Shown here: piece after piece, positions 1 through 7,244 of the stretch
Position numbering within the stretch: position 1 is the first letter of the stretch
Layout: every line of letters begins with the position of its first letter
DNA from: Coemansia sp. RSA 1804
Lineage: Eukaryota; Kickxellomycota; Kickxellomycetes; Kickxellales; Kickxellaceae
Length of the DNA: 11,625 bases
Assembly (NCBI GenBank): GCA_027578815.1
Contig: JANBTH010000765.1
Span: 1-11,625, forward strand
Direction of reading: 5' to 3'
The notes under the pieces: generated by a model
Seen by the model: the letters and a program-made list of their open reading frames with translations, nothing else
What the model was told of the DNA's origin: nothing
The model's database searches: none
Made by a program: the position numbers and the translations under genes

Positions 1-86
1 CACTCCTTGGGGCAATTGGCGCCGATGCAGTGGATGCCATCGACAATGACAAGCGTGTCAACAATGTTCTTGTGGGTAAATGACAT
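1..86 (-). CDS. N-terminus of a membrane protein, paralogue of the 7-TM gene at 589-1656 (cut by window edge)
   Basis: An ATG at 86 opens a frame that runs off the left edge after 28 codons. The peptide starts MSFTHKNIVD and reaches HCIGANCPKE. The cysteine spacing and the following residues (C-x4-C-P-K-E) match the N-terminal segment of the complete neighbour, which reads YCLEQKCPKE at residues 41-50. That shared motif is the reason to call it a tandem paralogue; no membrane segment lies inside the window. Codons are GC-ending, as in the real genes here. Its start is closer to the motif than in the neighbour (Cys20 against Cys42), so the N-terminal tail is shorter. The product is presumably another seven-helix membrane protein, but only the extracellular-side tip is visible. 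Confidence 0.6.
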   Translation of the reverse strand, partial: MSFTHKNIVDTLVIVDGIHCIGANCPKE

Positions 87-105
87 CTGGGTGCGGGTAA
101 ATGCC

Positions 106-144
106 AATGATAATGCAAAATGATAATGCAAAATGATAATGTAG
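106..144. repeat. 13-bp direct repeat, three copies
   Basis: The unit AATGATAATGCAA occurs at 106-118 and 119-131 without change. A third copy at 132-144 differs in its last three bases. The array ends about 20 bp upstream of the ATG of the minus-strand partial gene, so it would lie in the leader or core promoter of that gene. On the gene's strand it reads TTGCATTATCATT and contains no ATG. Confidence 0.9.
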
Positions 145-267
145 GAAATGCAAATAAATGGGGTTAAAAATGCTAATACAAATTATTGGTGTTGTAAATG
201 TACGAAGAAAAAAAAAGAACGGAACTGAGAAAAAAAAAGATTGGAAATGCGCTTTCTTTAATATGTT

Positions 268-285
268 TTCCAAACATGTTTGGAA
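268..285. other. 18-bp perfect palindrome TTCCAAACATGTTTGGAA
   Basis: The sequence is identical to its reverse complement over 18 bases and stops matching on both sides. It lies about 180-200 bp upstream of the ATG of the partial minus-strand gene, a typical place for a dimeric transcription-factor site. The palindrome is seen directly; its use as a binding site is inference. Confidence 0.4.
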
Positions 286-588
286 CTCTCTTTTCTTTTT
301 TCTCCGGTATATCCTATTTTCTAGTATTTTAGTGGTCGATTGGGAGGTAAGAGCCAAATACAAAGCCGCTTTACATATAGTTTCTTTTCGCCTTTGCAAA
401 TAAAAATAGCGTCGGGATTCAAAAGAGCAGGTAAAGAAAAACTGGCTTATTTTATAAAAAAGCTTCAAAGTGCATTATCCAATTCCGAATAATAAAATAT
501 ACATACTAAAACCAAAACCCAAGAAAAAAAACTCCCAAAGAACGACACTTTAAAAACCATATAAAAGCGGAATGAAAAATTAAAAGGG

Positions 589-1656
589 TCAGATCAGACA
601 TGGCCTGTCCGTATAGAAAGCGTCTCTTGTTACATAGCCGCTTTCCATGCCACCAGCATTGGCAGAACGCTCGCCATGCTCTTTTACTGGTTCTGGCTCG
701 GCCTTTGGCTGGATTTCATTATTACCGGCAGGTGTAGAGGAGGAGTAGGATGATTCTTTCTCTTCTTGCTTTCTTTCAGTAATCGGATCACCCAGAGCTA
801 TGGCCACAAGACACTGGACAGCGATTGGCAGATAGTCAAGCATCCAGAACACGACCTCGCTCCTTCTGGCCACGCTTGATAAGCCAACAAAGGAACGCGC
901 AAACATGAAAAGCGCCCACATCTCCACGAGAAAAACCGTGGCGAAGGTCGATGCAACCACCTGCTTATCCATGTGTTTGCGCATGGCCGACAGCTGGCAA
1001 GCAAAGGACAGCGTTATGCCCAAAGTGACGGCTATGACTATTGCGAGCGCTGTTCTGATGCACTGGACTCCAACGGTGACTGAGTCCTTGGGCACCGGGT
1101 GGAACATGAATGCAACGCCGAATATCAGCAGAAACTGCGGCGAGAACCTGACCACAAAGTGCAGAAAGTACATTAGTCTTTTCTCCGTAGAGGTCGGCGG
1201 CTGGAACAGCGTTATTATTTGGATAACGCCCTTGCACAGCGAGTAGTATGCAAACAGTCCGGCAACGTAGTTGAAGTAGATTGAAGCCGCGTAAAGAGCA
1301 GCCAAGCTGCTTGACATCAGCGTCACCGAAGCACGCAGCATCATTGCCAGCCCCAGCGCCATGCTCGTTATTCTCGCATATGTGAAGGTAAGCCTAAAGT
1401 GCTTTTTGCGACGGTATCTGACGGTGGCCACAAGTCCAAGCGTCAGCATCGTGGCACCAATCACCCACAGCGGAATGGCGGTTGGCTGGAACAGAAGCCA
1501 ATCGACCTCCTTAGGACACTTCTGCTCCAGACAATACACTGTGCGCAGCCTAGAGTAAGAGGGTGTTGATTTTCCGTGGCCCGAAGCTACGATGATCTTT
1601 TCCAGCAAGCCGCTGACTAGTTTCGACTGCGCTGGATCACCAGTTGCTGTGTCCAT
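589..1656 (-). CDS. Seven-transmembrane protein, RTA1-like / lipid-translocating-exporter type
   Basis: This is a complete 355-residue protein. Seven hydrophobic segments lie at about residues 60-80, 93-112, 118-140, 161-186, 193-218, 234-256 and 268-289. A soluble N-terminal tail carries Cys42 and Cys47 (C-x4-C-P), and a charged, Ser/Glu-rich C-terminal tail of about 65 residues follows. The pattern of an extracellular Cys pair, seven helices, an Arg-rich end to helix 1 (RYRRKK) and a last helix opening with W-x-L-D-Y-L-P resembles fungal RTA1-like membrane proteins, which are linked to sterol or sphingoid-base resistance. A generic fungal GPCR-fold protein is the alternative. The substrate or ligand is unknown. 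The start is the first ATG, and no intron is needed. A paralogue lies directly downstream at 1-86, which suggests a tandem family. Confidence 0.7.
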   Translation of the reverse strand: MDTATGDPAQSKLVSGLLEKIIVASGHGKSTPSYSRLRTVYCLEQKCPKEVDWLLFQPTAIPLWVIGATMLTLGLVATVRYRRKKHFRLTFTYARITSMALGLAMMLRASVTLMSSSLAALYAASIYFNYVAGLFAYYSLCKGVIQIITLFQPPTSTEKRLMYFLHFVVRFSPQFLLIFGVAFMFHPVPKDSVTVGVQCIRTALAIVIAVTLGITLSFACQLSAMRKHMDKQVVASTFATVFLVEMWALFMFARSFVGLSSVARRSEVVFWMLDYLPIAVQCLVAIALGDPITERKQEEKESSYSSSTPAGNNEIQPKAEPEPVKEHGERSANAGGMESGYVTRDAFYTDRPCLI

Positions 1657-2593
1657 TGTGTATAAAAAATATATGGAATGATTAACGTGTGCGATGGGAA
1701 TTATATTGGTTTAAAGTAGAATTTTGTGTCGCTGCTGCCCATTGACGCTGCTATCCACTAAATAATTTTGACGACCAGAAGTAGCAATAAACTGGGTGAC
1801 AGCAACGCAAGCAAGAAGAGGAAGAAGAAAGATAAATTAACTTTCAGTAAGATAGTAAGCGAAAATGATAAAGGGAATGTAAAACATTAAAAAATATTGT
1901 TGCAAAAGAAATAAAGCACAAAACATATATTTCAGCCGCCTGCTTCTTGCAAAAAAACCCCGTATCGAGAGAAAGGCATAAAAGCAATTCCACACTAGTA
2001 TTTTAATTTATAATGGCTTTATGATATGCATATTAAAGAAGGAGGAGAAAGAAACTGATCATTTCTTTATGCTGAAAAACAAAAAGAATTAGGTCGTTTT
2101 AGAAAAATACAATCCCCCTTTTACACTCCTTTTACGTGTGTCAAGATGAAAGAACAAGAAGATAAAAATAAAAGAAGCTTACTGAATGAATGAAAAACGA
2201 CATGCGGGTCTAATAGGCGACATTGAGAGAAACCCGAACATCGCCAGAGAGAACCGTCCAGATTAAGAGGCAGTGGAATAGCTCCAGACCCTATTTTTTC
2301 ACCATTTCAAGCGACGCTGCTTCTGTGGCAATGTTGGCTAGGCTTTTTTTACGCATTTTCTGGGCTTGCTATTAAAGTAACCATGATGAGATTGGTGAAG
2401 AGAGAAGCACATGCTCCACAAAGCAAATAGGAAAGACGGAGAGAGAAGGGCTCACTCATTGCGCTTTGTGTGTTGCAAAGGGAAAAACAGCACAAAGAAA
2501 ACAAAAAGCAGCCCAGGGAAGTGAGGATTTCAAAACGAGAGCCAGGAGAAAAGCACGGCTGCAATTTTGCCCAGCTCTTGTTCCTCGCTGGGT
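1657..2593. other. Intergenic region: 7-TM gene promoter and M28 gene 3' flank
   Basis: About 0.9 kb without a convincing gene. On the minus strand it holds a pyrimidine-rich tract around 1811-1838, some 155-180 bp before the 7-TM ATG, and a T/A-rich string directly before that ATG. Long purine-rich runs on the plus strand occur at 1805-1840 and 2035-2190. An 82-codon open frame at 2349-2597 is hydrophobic only because of T-rich DNA and overlaps the M28 3' end, so I do not call it. Confidence 0.6.
1701..1742 (-). other. Possible 13-codon upstream ORF in the 7-TM gene leader
   Basis: An ATG at 1742 on the minus strand opens the short frame MGSSDTKFYFKPI, followed by a stop. It ends 44 bases before the main ATG at 1656. 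If transcription starts upstream of it, this would be a translated upstream ORF limiting expression of the 7-TM protein. No transcript start can be placed from sequence alone. Confidence 0.2.
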
Positions 2594-3766
2594 TCACTTC
2601 GCGTAGCCAACCTCGTAGGCAAAGGCAACGGCCAGCTTGGAGAACTCCAGCATGTGGTCAAAGTCGAGAGTCTCGACGGTGTCGCTGGGCGAGTGGATGT
2701 AGGTGTTGGCATCGAGCTGGTCGGACTCGAAGGCCATGGCCGAGCGGTACCCGGCCTGGTTCCAGCTGGCGTGGTCGGAGCAGCCGTAGCCGCAGGCAAA
2801 CTCCTTTGTCTTCAGCCGCGTGTAGGTCTCGGCCAGCGACTTGACCAGCGCACGGACCTCGGGATCGGTGCGGTCGGATACGAGGCCGATGAGCTCGGTA
2901 GATTCCTTCTTCCAGAAGCCAGTCATGTCGAAGTGGAGGTTGGCCGTGACGCTGCGGCCGCCTCGCTTGTAGTCGAGCGCAACATCCTGCGAGCCAAGCA
3001 GCCCGCCCTCCTCGCCGGCGTACCAGTGGAACTCGACGGACCGCGACGGCGCAAAGCCCTGCGCAAGCAGCGCGCGCAGCGACTCCAGAATCGTCACAGT
3101 CCCGGAGCCGTCGTCGTCGGCTCCGCTTGCGCGGCCATACCACGGCAGCCACATGTTGACCGAGTCCTGGTGCGCCGAGATAACAACGGTGTCCTTCGCG
3201 TGCGCGGAGTCGCGGCCCTCGATGCGCACGATAATCGACGCCTGCGGGAACTTGTGCCCAAACGCGCGCACCGTCACATTGCCCGACACGAAGGCGTGGG
3301 CGTCCACCAGCTGCGTGATCTGCTTCTGCAGCCACTCCGACGACTGCCTGCCGTACTGCGAGTCGTAGTATCTGTTGTGGAACGCCGTGAACGGCGTCAG
3401 AACGTCGCCGTACAGCTTGGTCGACAGCTGGGCGATGGCCTTGCGCACCTCGTCGCCAAACGCAAGCGTCGCAGGCAGCGCTCCCGCCGCAACGGCTGCG
3501 CCTCCGTGGCCCTGGTACAGCTCCTGCGCGTCGGTGATGTCGACAAACCGCACGCCTGCGCGGCGCAGCGCAAAGATGTCGTCCACGCCCATGCGCTGCG
3601 GCTGCGCGGTCTCGCTGATCTTGATCAGCCGCTCGCCTGCATACAGCCCAGACTCCGACACGCCCGGGCCTGGCGCAACAAACGCATGCTGCGGCGGCTG
3701 GCGGGCCGACGCGGCAAGGCCGAGGCCCAGCGCCAGAACCGACGCAATCTGCAGCAGACACTTCAT
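2594..3766 (-). CDS. Secreted M28-family zinc aminopeptidase (leucyl-aminopeptidase type)
   Basis: A 390-residue exopeptidase predicted to remove N-terminal residues from peptides outside the cell. The ATG at 3766 is chosen because it is followed by a clean signal peptide (MKCLLQIASVLALGLGLAAS, cut near residue 21). The frame stays open 74 codons upstream, but that stretch is low-complexity leader DNA. The co-catalytic dizinc set of family M28 is complete: His199 (AHQDS), Asp218 (GADDDGSG), catalytic Glu252 with ligand Glu253 (AGEEGG), Asp280 (LHFDMTG) and His358 (YIHSPSDT). Cys325 and Cys329 (CGYGC) match the disulfide of the Vibrio/fungal M28E enzymes. NVT at 163 is a glycosylation site in the propeptide or early mature part. 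No intron or break is seen. Length suits fungal LAP1-like enzymes. Confidence 0.93.
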   Translation of the reverse strand: MKCLLQIASVLALGLGLAASARQPPQHAFVAPGPGVSESGLYAGERLIKISETAQPQRMGVDDIFALRRAGVRFVDITDAQELYQGHGGAAVAAGALPATLAFGDEVRKAIAQLSTKLYGDVLTPFTAFHNRYYDSQYGRQSSEWLQKQITQLVDAHAFVSGNVTVRAFGHKFPQASIIVRIEGRDSAHAKDTVVISAHQDSVNMWLPWYGRASGADDDGSGTVTILESLRALLAQGFAPSRSVEFHWYAGEEGGLLGSQDVALDYKRGGRSVTANLHFDMTGFWKKESTELIGLVSDRTDPEVRALVKSLAETYTRLKTKEFACGYGCSDHASWNQAGYRSAMAFESDQLDANTYIHSPSDTVETLDFDHMLEFSKLAVAFAYEVGYAK

Positions 3767-4152
3767 GCTTGGTTTGCTAACTCTGGTAGCACTGGTAGTA
3801 AGGCGGAGGCGGTGTTGCAGGAGCGGGTGAGAAAATAGCGTGGAATTGGTATAATAGCTGCAGGAATAGAATATAAAGTAGTATACGAAAGGTCGCAAAG
3901 AAGAGCCAGGAGAGAGAAGCAAAGAAATAATAGAGGGAATGCTTTTTGGGAAAAAGGGAAGGGAGAAAGGAGAGGAAACTCGCGTCATCGCTTTTTGTCA
4001 AAGGCTGATGAAAACAAAGAAAGCTCTGCTGAATGCGCAATGAGCCGAGCGGGGCGAGCATTCACTCACTTATTGACCAGACGATATAAAAGAAAGCCCC
4101 TTCTCCCTCTTTTTCGCAGCTCCCCCTCTCCTCTCCTCTCTTCGCTTCACGC
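3767..4152. promoter_or_regulatory. Apparent divergent promoter region
   Basis: Upstream of the aminopeptidase ATG the minus strand has a long pyrimidine-rich tract (plus-strand purines, about 3885-3985). Beyond it the plus strand has its own TATA string and CT tract (4085-4150). Two oppositely oriented pyrimidine tracts back to back look like a bidirectional promoter: leftward for the aminopeptidase, rightward for an unassigned transcript. The compositional pattern is visible; the promoter function is inferred. Confidence 0.45.
4085..4092 (+). promoter_or_regulatory. TATA box candidate (TATAAAAG), plus strand
   Basis: TATAAAAG is followed at once by a strong C/T tract (about 4097-4150) that includes a splice-acceptor-like TTTTTCGCAG. 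The first ATG after the tract is at 4153. This TATA, pyrimidine tract, ATG order is typical of fungal promoters and faces away from the aminopeptidase gene. Confidence 0.4.
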
Positions 4153-4290
4153 ATGCATGCACGCTTTGACAGATTCCATCGGATAGCAGTAACCGCAACC
4201 ACACCGTATATACTCGAACACCCAAAGGAAAACCCCCGCCCGCCTGACTCAACTGCCGCCGCTTCCAGCCTAGAGGAACAACATAGTTAG
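4153..4290 (+). CDS. Possible small plus-strand ORF (45 codons), unknown
   Basis: The first ATG after the TATA/CT tract opens a 45-residue frame beginning MHARFDRFHR and ending SSLEEQHS. The product is polar and Pro/Ala/Glu-containing, with no membrane segment or recognisable domain. Its stop codon (4288-4290) overlaps the stop of the convergent AP-2 mu gene (4287-4289). The start lies in the 10-bp palindrome GCATGCATGC. It could be a real small protein, the first exon of something longer, or simply the 5' part of an antisense RNA running into AP-2 mu. It resembles nothing I know. Confidence 0.28.
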   Translation: MHARFDRFHRIAVTATTPYILEHPKENPRPPDSTAAASSLEEQHS

Positions 4291-5687
4291 ATCCGGATCT
4301 CGTAGCTCCCAGCCTTGGTCATGTAGCGCACCCACTTGACGGACTGGTAGTTGGCCTTCTCGAACACCTTGAGGAAGCGCACAAGCAGGCCGGACGCCGT
4401 AAACATGAGCACCTGGAAGTCGAGGTTGATGGGCGGCCTGACCCACGGCACAGGCTTGGACATGTGCGTTAGGTCAACCACCGCCGTGAGCGAAGCCTCC
4501 TGGAGCCCCTGGAACCTCGAGATCTTCCACACAATGGCGTTCTCCTCGGGAATATACTTGGCCTTCCCGGTGCCCGCCACCTTGATCCTGCACTTTGTCG
4601 CGTTGGGCGGCGTCGGGATGCGCACCGCCATGTTGGACGCCGACAGCTTGCCGCTGAAGTTGGACTTGACAAGCACCTCGTACTCCACCCGCGTCTTCCC
4701 CAGCTCACGCACCACCGGCAGCACCTTGAACGGCAGGTTGACGTTGTCGGTTGTGCGGTACCGCATCAGCTCGAACTCGCCGTCGGGCGGGATGAACGAG
4801 ATCGTGCGGTCCGTGTCGAATCTCCCCAGCCGCACGCACTGGTGGAACTGGCAGTCTGCGATCTCCACGCTCTCTCCGTCGCCCACGCCGCCCATGCCTC
4901 CGGCTCGCGCGCCAAGCCGCCGCACACTCCCCGCCGCCATGTCGTCGGCATCGATTCTGGCAGCTGCAGCGGCGGCTGCCGAGCCCTTGTTGCTGCTGCT
5001 CTCGCGGTCCAGAACAAGCTTGTCGTTGAGCCCGAACTTGCACTCGGGCATTCCGGACAGAAACGAGCGCATCACAATCTGGCCCTGCACATCCGCACGC
5101 AGCACGGTGCCCTTGGCCGACAGAATGAGGTTGACCGACTCGATCACATCGACAAAGGCCTCGTTCTTCTTGTAGAAGATATCGTTGCGGCGCCACGTGG
5201 TCGCGCCAGTCGCCTGCATCGTGATGCTCTGCGGAGGCTTCTGCAGATCAACAACCACGTTGCTCTTCGACCGGATACTCTCCGTCGTCACATACAGCTT
5301 CAGCGTGTCAACCTCGATGTTCTGCGGATACCCAAAGTCAAGCACCTCGTCCAGGAGCTCGTAGATCAGCACAAAGTTGTTCTTCACCGCCTCCTCGTCA
5401 AACCGCCCGAAATACGACACGCCCAGCCCCAGCAGCCGGTACAGAAACTCAAACACCAGCGCCGCGTTGCTGTTGTTCTTGGTCACCGCGCACACCCACA
5501 GGTTGTCGTACCGGATGTGGAAGAAGCTGGTGCTTCCCAGCGTCGTCACCGGGCTGCGGATCTCCGCTGGCGACGCAATCACGTGCACGCGGAACACATC
5601 CGCCACCGACCGCTTCACGTCGTGCCGGTACAGCCGCGATATCAGCACCTCGCCCTTCTGGCTGTAGATGAACACCGCGCTAATCAT
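4287..5687 (-). CDS. APM4: AP-2 clathrin adaptor complex, medium (mu) subunit
   Basis: A 466-residue subunit that recognises cargo and PI(4,5)P2 in clathrin-mediated endocytosis at the plasma membrane. The start is the ATG at 5687 because the family begins here with MI-x3-F-IY...KGEVLISR. The 94 open codons upstream are leader DNA. Residues 1-140 are the longin-like N-domain (NNFVLIYELLDEVLDFGYPQ at 103-122), then a linker, then the mu-homology domain from about 165. AP-2-type features are TSFFH at 53-57, Thr160 in QATG before TWRR (equivalent of the activating phosphorylation site) and FHQCVRL. The YxxPhi cargo pocket is kept: Phe178, Asp180, Arg207, Trp452, Arg454. An Ala-run and Gly-rich insertion at about 230-275 makes it somewhat longer than the usual 435-450. 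No introns. Confidence 0.95.
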   Translation of the reverse strand: MISAVFIYSQKGEVLISRLYRHDVKRSVADVFRVHVIASPAEIRSPVTTLGSTSFFHIRYDNLWVCAVTKNNSNAALVFEFLYRLLGLGVSYFGRFDEEAVKNNFVLIYELLDEVLDFGYPQNIEVDTLKLYVTTESIRSKSNVVVDLQKPPQSITMQATGATTWRRNDIFYKKNEAFVDVIESVNLILSAKGTVLRADVQGQIVMRSFLSGMPECKFGLNDKLVLDRESSSNKGSAAAAAAARIDADDMAAGSVRRLGARAGGMGGVGDGESVEIADCQFHQCVRLGRFDTDRTISFIPPDGEFELMRYRTTDNVNLPFKVLPVVRELGKTRVEYEVLVKSNFSGKLSASNMAVRIPTPPNATKCRIKVAGTGKAKYIPEENAIVWKISRFQGLQEASLTAVVDLTHMSKPVPWVRPPINLDFQVLMFTASGLLVRFLKVFEKANYQSVKWVRYMTKAGSYEIRI

Positions 5688-6100
5688 TTGCGCCCAAATT
5701 GAATGCTTTGCGAAAGGGAAACCAGGAGAGGAAAGGAAAAGGAAAGGGGGTGGAGTACGGATTGGAGAATACAGAGCAAATGCGATGTAACCCGCTTGAT
5801 TGAGGAGAAGAGAGGGAGGAAATAAAAGTAAGGGGGAAAAAAGCAAACGATGACGGAAAAAGAGAAAGGAAAAAGCCCACCACCAGCAACAAGAACAGCA
5901 GATGAATGGGATCGCCAGATCAGGGTGGGGCTGATGAATCGGTGGCTGCTTCGCAGAAGAAAAGATCACGAGTGTAGTGATAGAACATTGGCTTCTATTA
6001 TCAGAGCAAAATGCGATATCCCCTTGATGTTTATCAAAGCATATATTGTAATAAGCGGCTAAAGCAAGTGTTATGAATTTGCTAGAATTTTCACAATTAT
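5688..6100. promoter_or_regulatory. AP-2 mu upstream region with long pyrimidine tract
   Basis: On the gene's strand, positions about 5880 down to 5707 are almost entirely C/T in blocks, ending some 20 bp before the ATG. From about 5990 outward the composition turns AT-rich and merges with the decayed kinase-like gene. A poorly preserved frame at 5990-6080 on the minus strand may be its last remnant. Confidence 0.45.
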
Positions 6101-6626
6101 TTATAGGCAGTGATCAGTAGCAACAATAAAGGTGATTTTTGGCAAGGTTCTGAACAATCCTATTACCCTACTTTCAGCATTCTCAATGACAAAACATCTC
6201 GCCTCTACATGGTGCAGCTCTGTTTCTCTGTCTGTCTGTCATGGTAGCGGCATATACAAGCTTTGGTATGTGCAGTATGCCTTTATCCACAATAAATTGG
6301 TGGACTGTGGACTCAAGATTGCCTTCTGGAATCCACTGCAACTTGAACACCACGTTTTGTTTGTTGAATGTGCAGTTGGAATACAGCCACATATGTGGTC
6401 CCTTCAGGATCCGATACCGCCCTAGCATCTCCAAGTTGCTGTTAATGTTGATGCTGATGCTGGACTTGAGAGGTGGATTGTGGCTAACCGATGCCATTCC
6501 GACGATATTGTCAAGAGAGAACCCTTCCAACAGCGGAACAGCATTGCATGTCAGAAACCTGCAATCCTTGGCAGTTTGCGCATAGAGAAAGCAAATAAAC
6601 AAAACTAACTGGCGGTCATTGGCCAT
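6101..6626 (-). pseudogene. Broken kinase-like gene fragment, FunK1-like
   Basis: From an ATG at 6626 a 147-codon frame runs to a stop at 6183-6185. It includes GRYRILKGPHMW, then VVFKLQWIPEGNLESTVHQF and GILHIPKL. The order Val-Val-x-Lys-Leu-x-Trp-x-Pro, a Glu ten residues on, then Ile-Pro-Lys matches what I know of fungal FunK1-type kinase-like proteins: ATP-anchoring Lys (codon 6342-6344), partner Glu (6312-6314), GV-x-IP strand. The next family element, a hydrophobic-acidic hinge strand, appears only after a frame change near 6188 (RGEMF then IENAES). That second frame stops at 6101-6103. The rest of the kinase, with catalytic loop and DFG-like part, is absent. A CTGT microsatellite sits just before the frameshift. 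Codon use is far less GC-biased than in the intact neighbours. The family name rests on pattern memory. Confidence 0.5.
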
Positions 6627-7244
6627 TGCCTGTCTGCCTGTCTTGTATAAGCGACAGCGTACTAAGCAATAAAACCTAGATATTGCCAGATGCACAAATG
6701 CATACACATATCTTGTCTCTGCTGCCATGGCAATAAATTTCCGTATAATCTGGCTACACAAAAGTATTGCCTTTCTATGATTTTGTTGCTTTTTATGATA
6801 TTGACAAAAGTAACTATATAGTTCTGTCGTGTGTCCAGAATCTATTTTGCTGTAAAGAAACTGCTGTCAGGATATCTACTAGGAATTTTATTACCGCTTA
6901 CTTGAATGATGTATGTGTTTATCTATTTTAGACTAATTATATTTTGCTAGCGTAATTTACATACATGGGCTTTTTTACTACGTGCAAAGAAAAGGGATTT
7001 CAAAAATTCAAGTCTTCTTTGGGTATTTTCCTAGTCAACACATTGTGGATAATGCAAAGATAAAGACAAAATTGTATGTAACTTTATGAATATAACAGAT
7101 ATATTGGATTAGCTGATACGACGCTATCCATGTCTTGAAATGTTAATTTTTTATTGTTATATAATTTTTCAGAAACAAAACAGGATTTCAGACTTTAAAT
7201 TTCTATTCCTTTTTTCAGAGACGGCAGTTGTGGAATCCCAGTAT
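6627..7244. other. AT-rich spacer, no gene seen
   Basis: The frame of the kinase-like fragment continues open to 6761 and has an earlier ATG at 6728, but these codons look poorer. Beyond 6762 both strands are stop-rich with long A/T runs. I see no RNA gene or repeat. The inverted-repeat element begins at its right end. Confidence 0.6.

Larger units (their letters stand above)
87..588. other. Intergenic spacer, promoter side of the partial gene
   Basis: This is an AT-rich stretch between the two paralogous membrane-protein genes. It holds the promoter of the partial gene and the 3' flank of the complete one. It contains a 13-bp tandem repeat (106-144) and an 18-bp perfect palindrome (268-285), listed separately. 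A TATAAAAG string on the plus strand at 560-567 points into the complete gene in antisense orientation and may be chance. The open frames across 58-468 are rich in Phe and Lys from A/T tracts and look like chance. Confidence 0.6.

Noticed and set aside
268..285. Reading the palindrome as a p53-type response element (it contains AAACATGTTT)
   Set aside because: The window looks fungal and the p53 family is not expected there; only the dyad symmetry is supported.
58..468. 136-codon minus-strand frame
   Set aside because: Phe/Lys/Ile-rich from A/T homopolymers, overlaps the partial gene's start in another frame, no domain features.
2010..2075. Box C/D snoRNA-like motifs (TATGATATG, later CTGATC)
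   Set aside because: The box C match is poor and no terminal stem could be paired convincingly.
2567..3838. A 423-codon plus-strand open frame and other long frames across the aminopeptidase gene
   Set aside because: They are antisense or shifted reflections of a GC-rich, codon-biased gene whose minus-strand product has a full M28 catalytic set; the shadow proteins are Arg/Ala/Leu-rich with no family pattern.
3767..3988. N-terminal extension of the aminopeptidase frame by 74 codons
   Set aside because: It would bury a good signal peptide, and it translates pyrimidine-rich leader DNA into Ser/Phe/Leu-rich sequence.
3995..4186. 63-codon plus-strand frame across the spacer between aminopeptidase and AP-2 mu
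   Set aside because: It begins upstream of the TATA candidate and runs through the CT tract; the frame starting at 4153 fits the promoter layout better.
4842..5702. Long plus-strand frames (286 and 274 codons) opposite AP-2 mu
   Set aside because: Same cause: GC-ending codons remove antisense stops. AP-2 mu on the minus strand is unambiguous.
5688..5969. N-terminal extension of AP-2 mu by 94 codons
   Set aside because: The family starts at the MI-x3-F motif encoded from 5687, and the extension is translated CT-rich leader.
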